Shown here piece by piece: positions 1 through 8,439 of a stretch of 64,000 nucleotides of DNA; position 1 is the stretch's first letter; each line of letters starts with the position of its first letter. Location: contig NZ_JANTYS010000025.1 of assembly GCF_024808255.1 (NCBI RefSeq), positions 1 through 64,000 on the forward strand, read 5' to 3'. A program made the position numbers and the translations under genes. Under the pieces are notes generated by a model that was not told the DNA's origin, ran no database searches, and saw only the letters and a program-made list of their open reading frames with translations. This stretch comes from Mucilaginibacter dorajii. Lineage in GTDB: Bacteria; Bacteroidota; Bacteroidia; Sphingobacteriales; Sphingobacteriaceae.

Positions 1-45
1 ATAAATAGATATTTGAATTTACAGCAATAAAACATTAGTAATAAA

Positions 46-81
46 AAAGAGGCTGATCATGATTTATGATACAGCCTCTTT
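46..81. terminator. Bidirectional hairpin terminator
   Basis: AAAGAGGCT pairs with AGCCTCTTT across an 18-nt loop that itself contains ATCAT/ATGAT. A T-rich run follows the stem on both strands, so it can end the tlpA-like gene on the minus strand and any gene entering from the left edge. Confidence 0.7.
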
Positions 82-152
82 CTTTTTGAGCACTTCCCCC
101 ACGGATCACAAATGGTTTTACTTCCTGTATCCAACCATCTATCCGCCAGTGC

Positions 153-968
153 TTATTTTAAATTCTCGTCTATTGTTTTCTTCATCCAGTAAGGTGCGCT
201 TGGCGCGTAACCCACCCAATGCAGCGCTACTTTACCTTCTTTATCTAATATCAAATTGGTAGGATATAAAGCTATCCCGTACTCTTTGGCATAAATCCCG
301 CCCTCATTTACTACCTGGTAATTAAAAGGGGTGGTTGCCAAAAATTTCTTGAGATCGCTTTTAAAGTCAAGCGCTACCGCGATGAAAACCACGTTGGGAT
401 TGTCCTTATATTTTGCAGATACCTCGTTAAGTTCGGGAATTTCCTGCATACAGGCTGGGCAACCAATAAACCAAAAGTTAAGTACAACCACTTTGCCACG
501 CAGTTCTTTAAGTGATAACTTGTTTCCGTTAATATCGTGAGTAGAAAACAGTTTGATCGGCTCGCCCGTTTTAAAATACTCAGACTCAAAAGGTTTCGAC
601 CAGTTACTCATCTTCTCATAAGGATCGGCCGGTGGTGGAGGTGGCGCGGCCGGGTCGTTATCAACGGACTTATCCGTTGGCGCGTTACTTATACCGCGAT
701 TAAGGTGCCTGAATAAAGCGCCGCTACCCTGTTTTACCAGTATAAATTTATTATCCATGTGATTAAAATCTTCGGGCACCAATATATACGCTCTTGTACG
801 GGTTAAAGCGCTCCATTGTGTAAAACTCAACACCTTCCCTGTCGAGTCTTTTACCACCGAATTTTGATCAATGGTATACCTGCGGATAGGAGCCCTTTTC
901 ACCGTATCCTGGGCGTTGGTAGTTAAGGCAATGCAAAGCAGCAGCAAAACCATAAAAATATTCTTCAT
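153..968 (-). CDS. TlpA/ResA-like thioredoxin-fold protein
   Basis: Exported thiol-disulfide oxidoreductase of the TlpA/AhpC-TSA type. It starts with a signal peptide (MKNIFMVLLLLCIALTTNAQ), has an unplaced N-terminal region of about 100 residues and a Pro-rich linker (AAPPPPPADP), then a thioredoxin domain. The active site is WFIGCPAC, with cysteines at about residues 170 and 173, followed by the conserved EIPEL helix. A start at 980 would add four residues before the signal peptide, so the ATG at 968 is preferred. Family knowledge places such proteins in the periplasm, reducing or oxidising envelope cysteines. The specific partner cannot be told, as the neighbours are not cytochrome maturation genes. 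It is divergent from the permease gene to its right. Confidence 0.85.
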   Translation of the reverse strand: MKNIFMVLLLLCIALTTNAQDTVKRAPIRRYTIDQNSVVKDSTGKVLSFTQWSALTRTRAYILVPEDFNHMDNKFILVKQGSGALFRHLNRGISNAPTDKSVDNDPAAPPPPPADPYEKMSNWSKPFESEYFKTGEPIKLFSTHDINGNKLSLKELRGKVVVLNFWFIGCPACMQEIPELNEVSAKYKDNPNVVFIAVALDFKSDLKKFLATTPFNYQVVNEGGIYAKEYGIALYPTNLILDKEGKVALHWVGYAPSAPYWMKKTIDENLK

Positions 969-1177
969 CGCATTATACATAGTAGATGCAATAAATATAG
1001 CAGTTATTTGGGGATGTAGGAGTAAGGGTCAAGGATTAACGCCCCGCGGACAACTGTTTTTTGATCTTTTGTCCTTGCTCTTTGCTCCATTATCCAATCA
1101 TCTATTTTTTAATCAAGCTGTAACAAACATATAGGCCTGTTAGTCAAACAGCTGCTTTTATCATACACAATACGCCC

Positions 1178-2416
1178 ATGCCGGTAAAAACCTCGTACAG
1201 AGAAAACATTTCCATTGCATTGCAGTCCATAGCCGGTAACAGGTTGCGTACGTTTTTGACGGCGCTCATCATCGCCATCGGCATTATGGCATTAGTCAGT
1301 ATTTTAACGGCGATTGAGGGCATCCGGCAGTTTACCAATGATGCCTTTGCCGATTTGGGGGCCAACTCCTTCACCATCCAAAACCGGGGCGAGGGACTTA
1401 ATTTTGGCAATGGTGGGCACCGTAAAGTTTATCCATCCATTACCTATGATCAAGCTGATCGTTTTAAAAAGACCTTCAAACTGCCCGTTATTATCGCTGT
1501 TAATTTAGATGTTACCGGTATCGCGGTAGCGAAATTTGGCAGCGAAAAAACCAATCAGAATATTTCTATCTCGGGCTCCAACGAAAACTATTTGCTCACC
1601 AGCGGCAAAAAGCTCTCGTTCGGTCGTAATTTTTCAACTTCGGAATTGGAGCATGGCTCAAACGTAGTATTGATTGGCGATGAAATCAAACAAAAACTAT
1701 TTAAACACTCCGACCCGATTAACCAAAACGTTTTTATAGGTGGTAATAAATATAAAATTGTGGGGGTAATTGCATCGAAAGGTTCAAGTTCATTTGGGGG
1801 CGATAAATTTTGTATCATCCCCATCCTGAAAGCCAAACAGATAGATACCAATAAAAACATATCTTATACTGTTACGGTAAAAGTAAAAGGCCCGGGAGCG
1901 CTGGATGCCACCATTGGTGAGGCAACATCCCTGTTCAGGAACATTCGCGGATTGAACATTGCCAACGAGGATAATTTTGAAATGTCAAGAAGTGATTCTA
2001 TCCAGAAAGAATTGGGCGGTCAATTGGCAGGGATTACCGCGGGCGGATTTGCCATCAGTATTATTACACTTATAGGTGCGGCCATCGGCCTCATGAACAT
2101 TATGCTGGTATCGGTAACCGAGCGTACCCGCGAAATTGGGGTACGTAAGGCCATTGGTGCAACGCCGGCAGTTATCCGAAAGCAGTTTTTAATAGAAGCC
2201 ATTGTAATTTGCCTTATGGGCGGCGCGGCAGGTATTGTATTAGGTATGGCGGCGGGCAATGTTATCGCTGTACAAATAAGCGGCACCTTTGCTGTGCCAT
2301 GGGGCTGGCTCATCTTCGCGGTGGTGTTATGTACATTCATCGGCCTGATCTCGGGCTATTACCCCGCAAAAAAAGCGGCCAAGCTTGATCCGGTTGAGGC
2401 CCTGCGTTACGAATAA
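1178..2416 (+). CDS. MacB-like ABC transporter permease
   Basis: 412-residue permease of the MacB/FtsX type. One membrane segment (about residues 24-46) is followed by a periplasmic MacB_PCD-like domain of roughly 220 residues, then an FtsX domain with three membrane segments. The hallmark TERTREIGVRKAIGAT loop and the C-terminal PAKKAAKLDPVEALRYE tail are present. Family members couple with a MacB/LolD-type ATPase to drive export or lipoprotein extraction by mechanotransmission. No ATPase gene is adjacent, so the partner must be encoded elsewhere. The gene stands alone, with a hairpin terminator after it. Confidence 0.9.
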   Translation: MPVKTSYRENISIALQSIAGNRLRTFLTALIIAIGIMALVSILTAIEGIRQFTNDAFADLGANSFTIQNRGEGLNFGNGGHRKVYPSITYDQADRFKKTFKLPVIIAVNLDVTGIAVAKFGSEKTNQNISISGSNENYLLTSGKKLSFGRNFSTSELEHGSNVVLIGDEIKQKLFKHSDPINQNVFIGGNKYKIVGVIASKGSSSFGGDKFCIIPILKAKQIDTNKNISYTVTVKVKGPGALDATIGEATSLFRNIRGLNIANEDNFEMSRSDSIQKELGGQLAGITAGGFAISIITLIGAAIGLMNIMLVSVTERTREIGVRKAIGATPAVIRKQFLIEAIVICLMGGAAGIVLGMAAGNVIAVQISGTFAVPWGWLIFAVVLCTFIGLISGYYPAKKAAKLDPVEALRYE

Positions 2417-2445
2417 CCCACAGAAACACTTATCATAAATAAAAT

Positions 2446-2470
2446 GCCGGCCCATACAGGATCGGCCTTT
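2446..2470 (+). terminator. Rho-independent terminator after permease
   Basis: GCCG and CGGC arms (2446-2449 and 2463-2466) are followed by a CTTTTTG run. The stem is short, so the call is moderate. It lies between convergent genes. Confidence 0.5.
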
Positions 2471-2494
2471 TTGTTTAATATAATTTCACGAAAC

Positions 2495-3601
2495 CTAATT
2501 TCCAAAAGCTTTTTTAATTAGCCGGGCTATTTTAGTTTCATAAAACCGGTAACTCAATTCGGCAAATGCAATTACCATAACGATAATAATAAATGGCGAT
2601 AGCATTGCCCAGGAACCCAGGTAGTGGCTATACTTATTGATGAGCAAAATCCCGATAACTTCATGGATGAGGTAGATGCTGTATGATATAACCCCGATAC
2701 GCGTAATGAAGCTATTTTCAAGAATGGACAGGAAATTTCCTTTGTAGATCAACAGCAAAAAGAGGGCTATCATTATTGATCCGGCAAACATCTCCGCATA
2801 AAAGATACTTTGAAAATACACCCAGCTATCCCTAAGCAGGCAAAGTATCACCATTGTGGGATAAATTAAAAACCAATAGTTCTGCTTAATATTGATGCCG
2901 ATGTATAATCTGTAAAAAATTACACCAGCTAAAAACCAGGCGATAAAGAAGGTGATATTAAAGACCTCGTTGCCATATCGCCAGTTGTCAAAAAAGCCAG
3001 CCAACCCATGTGCTTTTAAATATCCGGGATAATTGTTCAAAAAATAACCCGGCAGGTATTTAGTAATACTGATAGCAACACCTACCCACAACATATTTCT
3101 GAAAAACTTTGCCTTGTTTATAAAGTACAAAGCCGAGGCGATAATATAGAATTGCAGCTCCACCCATAGCGTCCAATAGCTGCCGTTTATCCAGCTGAAT
3201 TTACTGCCGATAATCAGATTCCATAAAGATGGATTAATAAAGCTAAGGCCAGGGATTAGATTTTGGGCTTGTTTGGCGCCTGCGTAGTAAACAGGATCGT
3301 TAATCAACCGGGCTACAATAAAGGTTAACAGCGAGCACAACAACATTGCAGGGAACAGCCGGCTGAAACGGTTGCGGTAAAAGGTCGCAACCGTTGGCGT
3401 ATGCGCCAATGTATAACTGATCACAAAGCCCGAGATCATGAAAAAGAACTGAACCCCTAAACCGCCGTATTTGAAAATGTGCAGAAAAAAGTCGTGATGC
3501 GGGTATTGGGCTATTAGTGGATTGGTGAGATGATACAACAGCACCGATATCACCGCGATGAACCTAAAGCCATCCAATACCTTTATCCGGTGTTTTTCCA
3601 T
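2495..3601 (-). CDS. Acyltransferase 3 family membrane protein
   Basis: 368-residue polytopic protein (about 10 membrane segments) of the acyltransferase 3/OafA family. It opens with the typical MEKHRIKVLDGFRFIAVISV and has the catalytic-type histidine in LLYHLTN near residue 24, then GGLGVQFFFMISGFVISY. These enzymes move acetyl or succinyl groups onto sugars of polysaccharide, peptidoglycan or O-antigen across the inner membrane. The substrate cannot be read from the sequence and no polysaccharide genes lie next to it. Full length for the family without a C-terminal SGNH domain. Confidence 0.88.
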   Translation of the reverse strand: MEKHRIKVLDGFRFIAVISVLLYHLTNPLIAQYPHHDFFLHIFKYGGLGVQFFFMISGFVISYTLAHTPTVATFYRNRFSRLFPAMLLCSLLTFIVARLINDPVYYAGAKQAQNLIPGLSFINPSLWNLIIGSKFSWINGSYWTLWVELQFYIIASALYFINKAKFFRNMLWVGVAISITKYLPGYFLNNYPGYLKAHGLAGFFDNWRYGNEVFNITFFIAWFLAGVIFYRLYIGINIKQNYWFLIYPTMVILCLLRDSWVYFQSIFYAEMFAGSIMIALFLLLIYKGNFLSILENSFITRIGVISYSIYLIHEVIGILLINKYSHYLGSWAMLSPFIIIVMVIAFAELSYRFYETKIARLIKKAFGN

Positions 3602-3699
3602 GGGGTAGTATGTAACAAGGCTTGTTTACAACACTATATGCAATACTTTAAAAACGTGGAGTTGGTTGCTTTAAAGGCTAAAATAAAAGCTTGCCTTTT

Positions 3700-4164
3700 T
3701 TAATGTCCGAATTTTATCCAGATGAAATATCCAACCCAAAGCACAATATTGGAGTAAACACCGGCCAGTACATCATCCATCATCACACCAGTGCCGCTTG
3801 GCAGTGCTTCCATTTTGCGGATGCCAAGTGGCTTTACAATATCAAAAAAACGGAACAACACCAGGCCACCCAACAAAAAGTAAAGATTTTGCGGAAGAAA
3901 CAGCACCGAGATCAACATGCCGGCAACTTCGTCAATCACCACACGCGAACTATCTTCGCCCCAATCTGGTTCAACTTTGTTGCTTACATAAACACCCCAC
4001 AGGGTTATAATAACAGTAATAGCAAACAAGTACCATGGGTTTTGCAGGCTTGTATATTTCCATAACAGCCAAATGCCGCCACAGGTAACCATAGCGGCAT
4101 AAGTACCTCCACCCTTTAAAAAACCAATACCAAAAATGGATGCTATTATTTTGTTGAAGTTCAT
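3700..4164 (-). CDS. pgpA: Phosphatidylglycerophosphatase A
   Basis: 154-residue membrane phosphatase that converts phosphatidylglycerophosphate to phosphatidylglycerol. Family motifs are present: a glycine-rich N-terminus (GGGTYAAMV), DEVAGM near residue 75, and FRFFDIVKPLGI followed by GTGVMMDDVLAG, whose acidic residues are expected to bind Mg. About four membrane segments. The start lies only 8 bp after the higA stop, so it is probably also transcribed from the toxin-antitoxin promoter. The link between a lipid gene and higBA is positional, not an established functional one. Confidence 0.88.
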   Translation of the reverse strand: MNFNKIIASIFGIGFLKGGGTYAAMVTCGGIWLLWKYTSLQNPWYLFAITVIITLWGVYVSNKVEPDWGEDSSRVVIDEVAGMLISVLFLPQNLYFLLGGLVLFRFFDIVKPLGIRKMEALPSGTGVMMDDVLAGVYSNIVLWVGYFIWIKFGH

Positions 4165-4172
4165 TTGTTTGG

Positions 4173-4532
4173 TTAATATGCCTGGATCAACACTTCGGCA
4201 GGGATATTCAATATTTGAGTTAATTTCCGGATCATAGATAGGCTTAGTTTCCTTTTTCCTGATAAAATTTCCGATTTTCGGGAGCGGTTTCCCAGTATAT
4301 TGCTCAACTCGCTTTCTGACAAATTCATCTGGTCCATTCTGAATTTTATAGCCTCTAATGGATTAGGGTGCCCAACCGGATAATGAACTAATTCATGTTC
4401 TTTTATAAGAATACTTAGAATTTCCAGTTCATCTGAATTGGCTGATCCCTCAATGATTTTAGTTTGCATAAGCTCATAGACCCGAGCCAGTGCATCATCA
4501 TATTCCTGTTCTGTTTTAATTGGCTTTAACAT
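4173..4532 (-). CDS. higA: HigA-type antitoxin (HTH)
   Basis: 119-residue protein of the COG5499 HigA type. An acidic/helical N-terminal region is followed by a helix-turn-helix of the XRE type at residues 66-110 (NLSESELSNILGNRSRKSEI, then LSLSMIRKLTQIL). It overlaps the higB reading frame by 17 bp, typical of translationally coupled toxin-antitoxin pairs. Family knowledge says HigA neutralises HigB and represses the pair by binding an upstream palindrome; such a palindrome exists at 4845-4867. Confidence 0.85.
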   Translation of the reverse strand: MLKPIKTEQEYDDALARVYELMQTKIIEGSANSDELEILSILIKEHELVHYPVGHPNPLEAIKFRMDQMNLSESELSNILGNRSRKSEILSGKRKLSLSMIRKLTQILNIPAEVLIQAY

Positions 4533-4827
4533 AACTTATAGTTTTAGCGTCTATTTTGTCGTATTGTTTATGTGTCCCAAACCAAACAACAAAAATAATT
4601 TTTAACCGATATTCAATATCCACAATTAGTCGGTAGCTATTACCGTGAATGTTAAATACAACTCTCTTCTCATTTAAGATGGAGGCATTTCTGTATTGTG
4701 CCTTTAATTCATTAGGATTATTCCAACTGGCTAACAAGGCTTCCTCATACCAGCTTAACAATGCTTGTTCTGCCTGATAAAACTCAGAGATATAATCTTT
4801 TAAGGTTTTTACCGCAATAACCCTCAT
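4516..4827 (-). CDS. higB: HigB-type mRNA interferase toxin
   Basis: 103-residue RelE-fold toxin of the HigB_toxin family. It shows the family signature VFNIHGNSYRLIV around residues 58-70 and VVWFGTHKQYDKID around residues 81-94, with the conserved His, Arg, Tyr and Asp residues. Expected to cut mRNA at the ribosome when free of HigA. Unlike many higBA loci it has a perfect operator directly upstream, and its -7 box ends 6 nt before the ATG, which predicts little or no 5' leader. Confidence 0.87.
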   Translation of the reverse strand: MRVIAVKTLKDYISEFYQAEQALLSWYEEALLASWNNPNELKAQYRNASILNEKRVVFNIHGNSYRLIVDIEYRLKIIFVVWFGTHKQYDKIDAKTISYVKAN

Positions 4828-4833
4828 TTAATA

Positions 4834-4841
4834 CAAAGATA
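4834..4841 (-). promoter_or_regulatory. higBA -7 promoter box TATCTTTG
   Basis: On the minus strand TATCTTTG matches the Bacteroidota -7 consensus TAnnTTTG exactly. Six nt separate its last base from the higB ATG, so transcription should begin at or within two nt of the start codon. Confidence 0.7.
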
Positions 4842-4844
4842 AAA

Positions 4845-4867
4845 AATGTTACCATATTGGTAACATT
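4845..4867. promoter_or_regulatory. Putative HigA operator palindrome
   Basis: AATGTTACCA - TAT - TGGTAACATT is a perfect 10-3-10 inverted repeat. It sits 3 bp upstream of the higBA -7 box, covering the expected -33 region, so a bound repressor would block polymerase. HigA as the ligand is inferred from family behaviour. Confidence 0.7.
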
Positions 4868-4905
4868 GAAATGAAAAATATATTGTACGGGAACTTAGGA
4901 CACTC

Positions 4906-5727
4906 CTATTGTTTATCCAGCACGTCCTCAGCAGCTTCAGCTACTTCCGGTTCAATGGTGTGGCGTTTGGGGAAGTTAAATAACAGGGATGTTAATACCG
5001 GGATAATGAAGATAGCAACTGTAAATACCGACGTTGCTATATCCGCGCTTTCGCCGGTCAGGGCTTTTGAAACAGATGCTTCCGGGTAAAAGTGTACATA
5101 TAATGATGAAGACAATTTAATACCAAGTACACCAATTACAATAAAGGCAACGGTTTCAAGGAAAGTGAACTTTTCCATCAGCTTAACAAAAGCCTGTGCT
5201 ACAAAACGCATGGCCAAAATGCCAATGAATACACCGATATAAATTAACACCACATGATCTGTAAAAGCCACGGCTGCAAATACATTATCTATAGAAAAGG
5301 CAAGGTCCATCAGCTCAACCAGGGCAACGGTAGCCCAAAATACGCCAAACACCCCAACGGTTGATTTATATAGCCAGTTTTTACTTTTATCAACCTCTTC
5401 ATCGCCGGCTTCGGCATTGGCGGCCTGTATTTTTCCTTTAAAATAATCAAAGCAAAGGTAAAGCAGGTATAAACCGCCGATAGGTTTTAACCACCATATT
5501 TTCACCAGCCAGGCAGCCAGGAACAAACAAACCCCACGTAATACGTAGGCACCAATGATACCGTACCGTAATGCTTTTTTGCGTTGATCTTTTGGCAAAT
5601 CGAGTACCATGGTAGCCAATACAGCCGCGTTATCAACCGAAAGCAGGCTTTCAATAACAATCAGGTTTAAAATGATCAGTAATCCGGCTTTTATATCGTC
5701 GCCTAAAATTGTGTGTAAAAAATCCAT
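4906..5727 (-). CDS. TerC family integral membrane protein
   Basis: 273-residue TerC-type protein with about seven membrane segments. The two family hallmarks are ESLLSVDNAAVLA near residue 26 and LMDLAFSIDNVFAA near residue 140, whose acidic residues lie in the membrane and are thought to bind or move a metal ion. Some relatives are manganese exporters that support secreted enzymes; others were named for tellurite resistance. No ter operon is present, so a metal-export role is more likely than tellurite resistance. It follows the unknown gene upstream by 37 bp and probably shares its promoter. Confidence 0.85.
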   Translation of the reverse strand: MDFLHTILGDDIKAGLLIILNLIVIESLLSVDNAAVLATMVLDLPKDQRKKALRYGIIGAYVLRGVCLFLAAWLVKIWWLKPIGGLYLLYLCFDYFKGKIQAANAEAGDEEVDKSKNWLYKSTVGVFGVFWATVALVELMDLAFSIDNVFAAVAFTDHVVLIYIGVFIGILAMRFVAQAFVKLMEKFTFLETVAFIVIGVLGIKLSSSLYVHFYPEASVSKALTGESADIATSVFTVAIFIIPVLTSLLFNFPKRHTIEPEVAEAAEDVLDKQ

Positions 5728-5764
5728 ATTGGGCAGGTGATGTATTTTTATGAGGTTAAATAAA

Positions 5765-6727
5765 CTAAATTAAATCGGTATTGAGCATACTTTTTAAAAT
5801 ATTGGCTTGCACATCAATATTACTGATGTTATCCAGGAAGCTGATGTCCGAAATCTTTTTATAATTATCAGTGAGCAAACTGGTAATTTCGGGCGGCATA
5901 AAGGCTTTCATGGCCGCGGCGTTGCCCTCCAGCCTGTCGTTCTTATCCTTCAGTTCGTAAACCAGTTTTTCTTTTTTGGATAGATTGGTCGACATATCTA
6001 TGCCCGAGATCTTGGCCACGTCAAGGAAAACGAAAAGACTATCAGATGGCGCGTATAGAAAATGCCGGTCGTCATCTAAAAATTTGTAAACCTCAACAAC
6101 CTGCGCGCCCGACTTCAATCCGCAGTAAAACTCGGTTTTAAAATCGTACTTACAAAGCACCCCCATCAGCTTACGCTGAATTTTGGCATAGTCGTTTTTG
6201 TAAATATCAGTTAGGCTATAGGCCGTAAGCTCTTCCATCAAATCGGTACTGATGGTGTAAAAGAAGTCGGCAGCAAAGCGTGAACTAAAGGCATTGATGT
6301 TTTTTGAAAGCGGGTTATCATGCGATTCGTCCGATAATACCTGGAATAGCTTGCGTAAAGAAAGATTTACCTTTAATGCTTGTCGCTGTTTTTCAATATT
6401 AAAATTGGCCAGGGTATAAGTTGGGTCGTTTAACCGTTCAATCATTTCCCGGTTAATCTGGATCTCATCAAACAGCAAACTCACATTGGTTTCGTTGTTC
6501 TTTTTGATCTTGCGGAGCAGGTCGATCAGACTTTGGGTAAACTGCAGGTGAAACAGGTCGAGTTTGTTGATATCCAGTTCGGGGTTGGCTTCAAACAATT
6601 TATGGATCACCTGGCTGCGCAGGTAAATTTTATAAATAATTTCGTCACCAAAAAACACAGAAAGCAATTGCAGCTTACTGAGCATTCTATTGGATTGATT
6701 TAAAATATTTAACCGGTTTTCGTCCAT
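5765..6727 (-). CDS. Conserved-looking protein of unknown function
   Basis: 320 residues, not recognised. It has no signal peptide or membrane segment and is predicted mostly helical and charged, so it should be cytoplasmic. Residues 1-130 are helix-rich with many Leu/Ile heptads. A mixed region at about 175-260 contains FKTEFYCGLKSGAQVVEVYK and a stretch of beta-prone residues. The C-terminus (IDVQANILKSMLNTDLI) looks like a short amphipathic helix. It is the first gene of a probable two-gene operon with terC. A good -7 box lies 10 nt upstream of the ATG. Function should not be guessed beyond a possible partner of TerC. Confidence 0.7.
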   Translation of the reverse strand: MDENRLNILNQSNRMLSKLQLLSVFFGDEIIYKIYLRSQVIHKLFEANPELDINKLDLFHLQFTQSLIDLLRKIKKNNETNVSLLFDEIQINREMIERLNDPTYTLANFNIEKQRQALKVNLSLRKLFQVLSDESHDNPLSKNINAFSSRFAADFFYTISTDLMEELTAYSLTDIYKNDYAKIQRKLMGVLCKYDFKTEFYCGLKSGAQVVEVYKFLDDDRHFLYAPSDSLFVFLDVAKISGIDMSTNLSKKEKLVYELKDKNDRLEGNAAAMKAFMPPEITSLLTDNYKKISDISFLDNISNIDVQANILKSMLNTDLI

Positions 6728-6737
6728 GTATTTCCTA

Positions 6738-6745
6738 CAAATTTA
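6738..6745 (-). promoter_or_regulatory. -7 box TAAATTTG for the unknown-terC operon
   Basis: Exact match to TAnnTTTG on the minus strand, 10 nt upstream of the ATG at 6727, predicting a 5' leader of only about 4-6 nt. No clear -33 TTTG at the ideal spacing. Confidence 0.55.
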
Positions 6746-6878
6746 AGAAAATATGGATGATAAAGGAACTTGGCCGTAGCAGTAACAAATGGCCAACTGT
6801 TGTACCTTTATGAAGATGTTAACCACCCTTATCAAATGATGACTTCTATACATTTAACTCCTGCTCGCAACTATACTC

Positions 6879-7241
6879 ATGAAAAAAAGAATAAATAATA
6901 TTATTGTACTCGGTTCAATTTTATTTTGCGCTGCATGTTCCCGTTTCCCTGTCGAAAATAACTGGAGCCGGGATAAAGAAGGTTGCCTGGGGTTAAGAAA
7001 TAAAGCATTGGCCGATTCGCTCATCAATCAATACCAACTGATGGGCAAATCTGAAACTATATTTTTAAAAGTTTTTAAATCGCCAAATGATACCGAACAT
7101 GTTGACGATGATGAAATACTGGTATACTACTGGGGCGGTGTTTGCGAAGGCCATAAATTGGTTACAGATGGCGATAAGTGTTATGCTAAGTTTTATTTTA
7201 AGGCGAGTGGCTTAGCGTTCGTTGATTTCACCTGCGAGTAA
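6879..7241 (+). CDS. Small putative lipoprotein, unknown function
   Basis: 120 residues. A signal sequence ends in FCAAC at residues 16-20; the cysteine could be lipidated although the -3 residue (Cys) is not typical of a lipobox. The mature part is acidic, with four further cysteines (in GCLG, GVCEG, DKCYA and FTCE) that could form two disulfides in the periplasm. No domain recognised. Single gene, followed by a hairpin terminator. Confidence 0.65.
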   Translation: MKKRINNIIVLGSILFCAACSRFPVENNWSRDKEGCLGLRNKALADSLINQYQLMGKSETIFLKVFKSPNDTEHVDDDEILVYYWGGVCEGHKLVTDGDKCYAKFYFKASGLAFVDFTCE

Positions 7242-7287
7242 TATAATCTGCTGCATTACCGCAAATTGTTAATAAAGTATAAAAAGC

Positions 7288-7323
7288 AAAAGGGCTACAA
7301 TGATCAACATTATAGCCCTTTTT
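7288..7323. terminator. Bidirectional terminator
   Basis: AAAAGGGCTA and TAGCCCTTTT arms flank a 15-nt loop, with T-runs on both strands. It lies between the convergent lipoprotein and outer-membrane protein genes. Confidence 0.8.
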
Positions 7324-7355
7324 ATTTAAACTGGGGTTATTAAACCATGGTCAAA

Positions 7356-8108
7356 TTAAAACTCTTTATATAAACCAAAAATAGCCTGACCTTCTGTTAT
7401 AGCCTGGTTTTTAACGGTACGGCCAAGTTCCAGGGTACGACCTGTATAAGTAATTTTTGGTCCGGCAGAGTTAACGTAGTTGCCTTTCAGGAATAAACCC
7501 CAGCCTGCACCTGTATTTAAGCGTATGCCAACACTGCCACCATAAGCAAACGCAAACTTGTTTGAACTCTGTTGGATGAATTCGCCAGTTTGTTCGCTAA
7601 CACCTGTAATGTCAACTGCTATTTGTGGTGTTGCGAAGCTTTTGATCGCTCCGGCAGATGCCCTGAAGTCAAAAGTGAAAGCATGCCACACCAACGAGTA
7701 CTGCGGGCCTAATAAAATGTTTAAACTGCGGTAACGTTTGTTGGCCGTTACTGTAGATCCATCAGCAACATAGGAATCGGTATATCCTTGTGATATTTTA
7801 ACATCATCATCATAAGTAAGGTTACCCTGGTCCTGGTAAGTTACGGTGTAGCCTAATGCAGCACGTTTAAAAAAGTAATGCGCCCCATCAATTGAGTATA
7901 CTAACCCCTTTTTTGCAAAACCAGATTTTGGGTTGGCGTAATCGGTTACTTTAAAAGCGCCAAATGGCCTTGACTGGCCTGCCCCTAAACTTATATAGCT
8001 TTTTGATTTTTCTGAAGCAATATCTTCATCCTGAACATCCTGCGCTTTGGCGTTAAAGACAATCAGCATAAAAAAGGCTGAAGCCAATAGAGTAAAAATT
8101 TGTTTCAT
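7356..8108 (-). CDS. Outer-membrane beta-barrel protein, unknown function
   Basis: 250 residues with a clear signal peptide (MKQIFTLLASAFFMLIVFNA, cut after AKA). The mature part alternates polar and hydrophobic residues as in a small 8-stranded barrel (YISLGAGQSRPFGAF, RYRSLNILLGPQYSLVWH, GWGLFLKGNYVNSAG) and ends in an aromatic residue (FGLYKEF), as outer-membrane proteins do. Resembles the outer membrane beta-barrel domain common in Bacteroidota. Role unknown; single gene. Confidence 0.72.
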   Translation of the reverse strand: MKQIFTLLASAFFMLIVFNAKAQDVQDEDIASEKSKSYISLGAGQSRPFGAFKVTDYANPKSGFAKKGLVYSIDGAHYFFKRAALGYTVTYQDQGNLTYDDDVKISQGYTDSYVADGSTVTANKRYRSLNILLGPQYSLVWHAFTFDFRASAGAIKSFATPQIAVDITGVSEQTGEFIQQSSNKFAFAYGGSVGIRLNTGAGWGLFLKGNYVNSAGPKITYTGRTLELGRTVKNQAITEGQAIFGLYKEF

Positions 8109-8439
8109 GTTGTAATAGTCCTATTAAATAAAATAAGGTTTGCCCGTTACCTTGTTTATTTGGTTTAGCAAACGTGTAAAAAAATGCATTATTATCATTA
8201 ACCTGCCCGATATTGCAAAATAAGCGGTTAATATATAGCACATGCATACCCAACAGCCGCAACCGGCCGGGATACCGGTTCAAGCCGGTTTTACTTACAG
8301 GGCGCTAATATAGCTTGCCCTGCTCAATTATATGGCAGCAAACGGTAAATATTAACAACTTTTAACCTTTATTGCCGCAAATAGCTTGCGGGCATGCCGT
8401 TCAAATCCATATCTTTAGTTTCCTGTAATTTAAAGTGAG
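8109..8439. other. Divergent intergenic region
   Basis: 331 bp between the barrel gene and the prolyl oligopeptidase gene. It contains the oligopeptidase promoter candidate and several CCGG-rich short repeats (AACCGG, TACCGG, GCCGG around 8258-8292). No credible coding sequence or RNA gene seen. Confidence 0.5.
8386..8417 (+). promoter_or_regulatory. Candidate promoter of prolyl oligopeptidase gene
   Basis: TTG at 8386-8388 and TATCTTTA at 8410-8417, spaced 21 nt. One mismatch to TAnnTTTG. Leader would be about 17-18 nt. Confidence 0.45.

Noticed and set aside
3691..4065. 124-codon frame antisense to pgpA
   Set aside because: Opposite a clear PgpA gene, low-complexity His/Gln-rich.
4906..5727. 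Tellurite resistance operon
   Set aside because: Only the TerC-type membrane protein is present, with no other ter genes.
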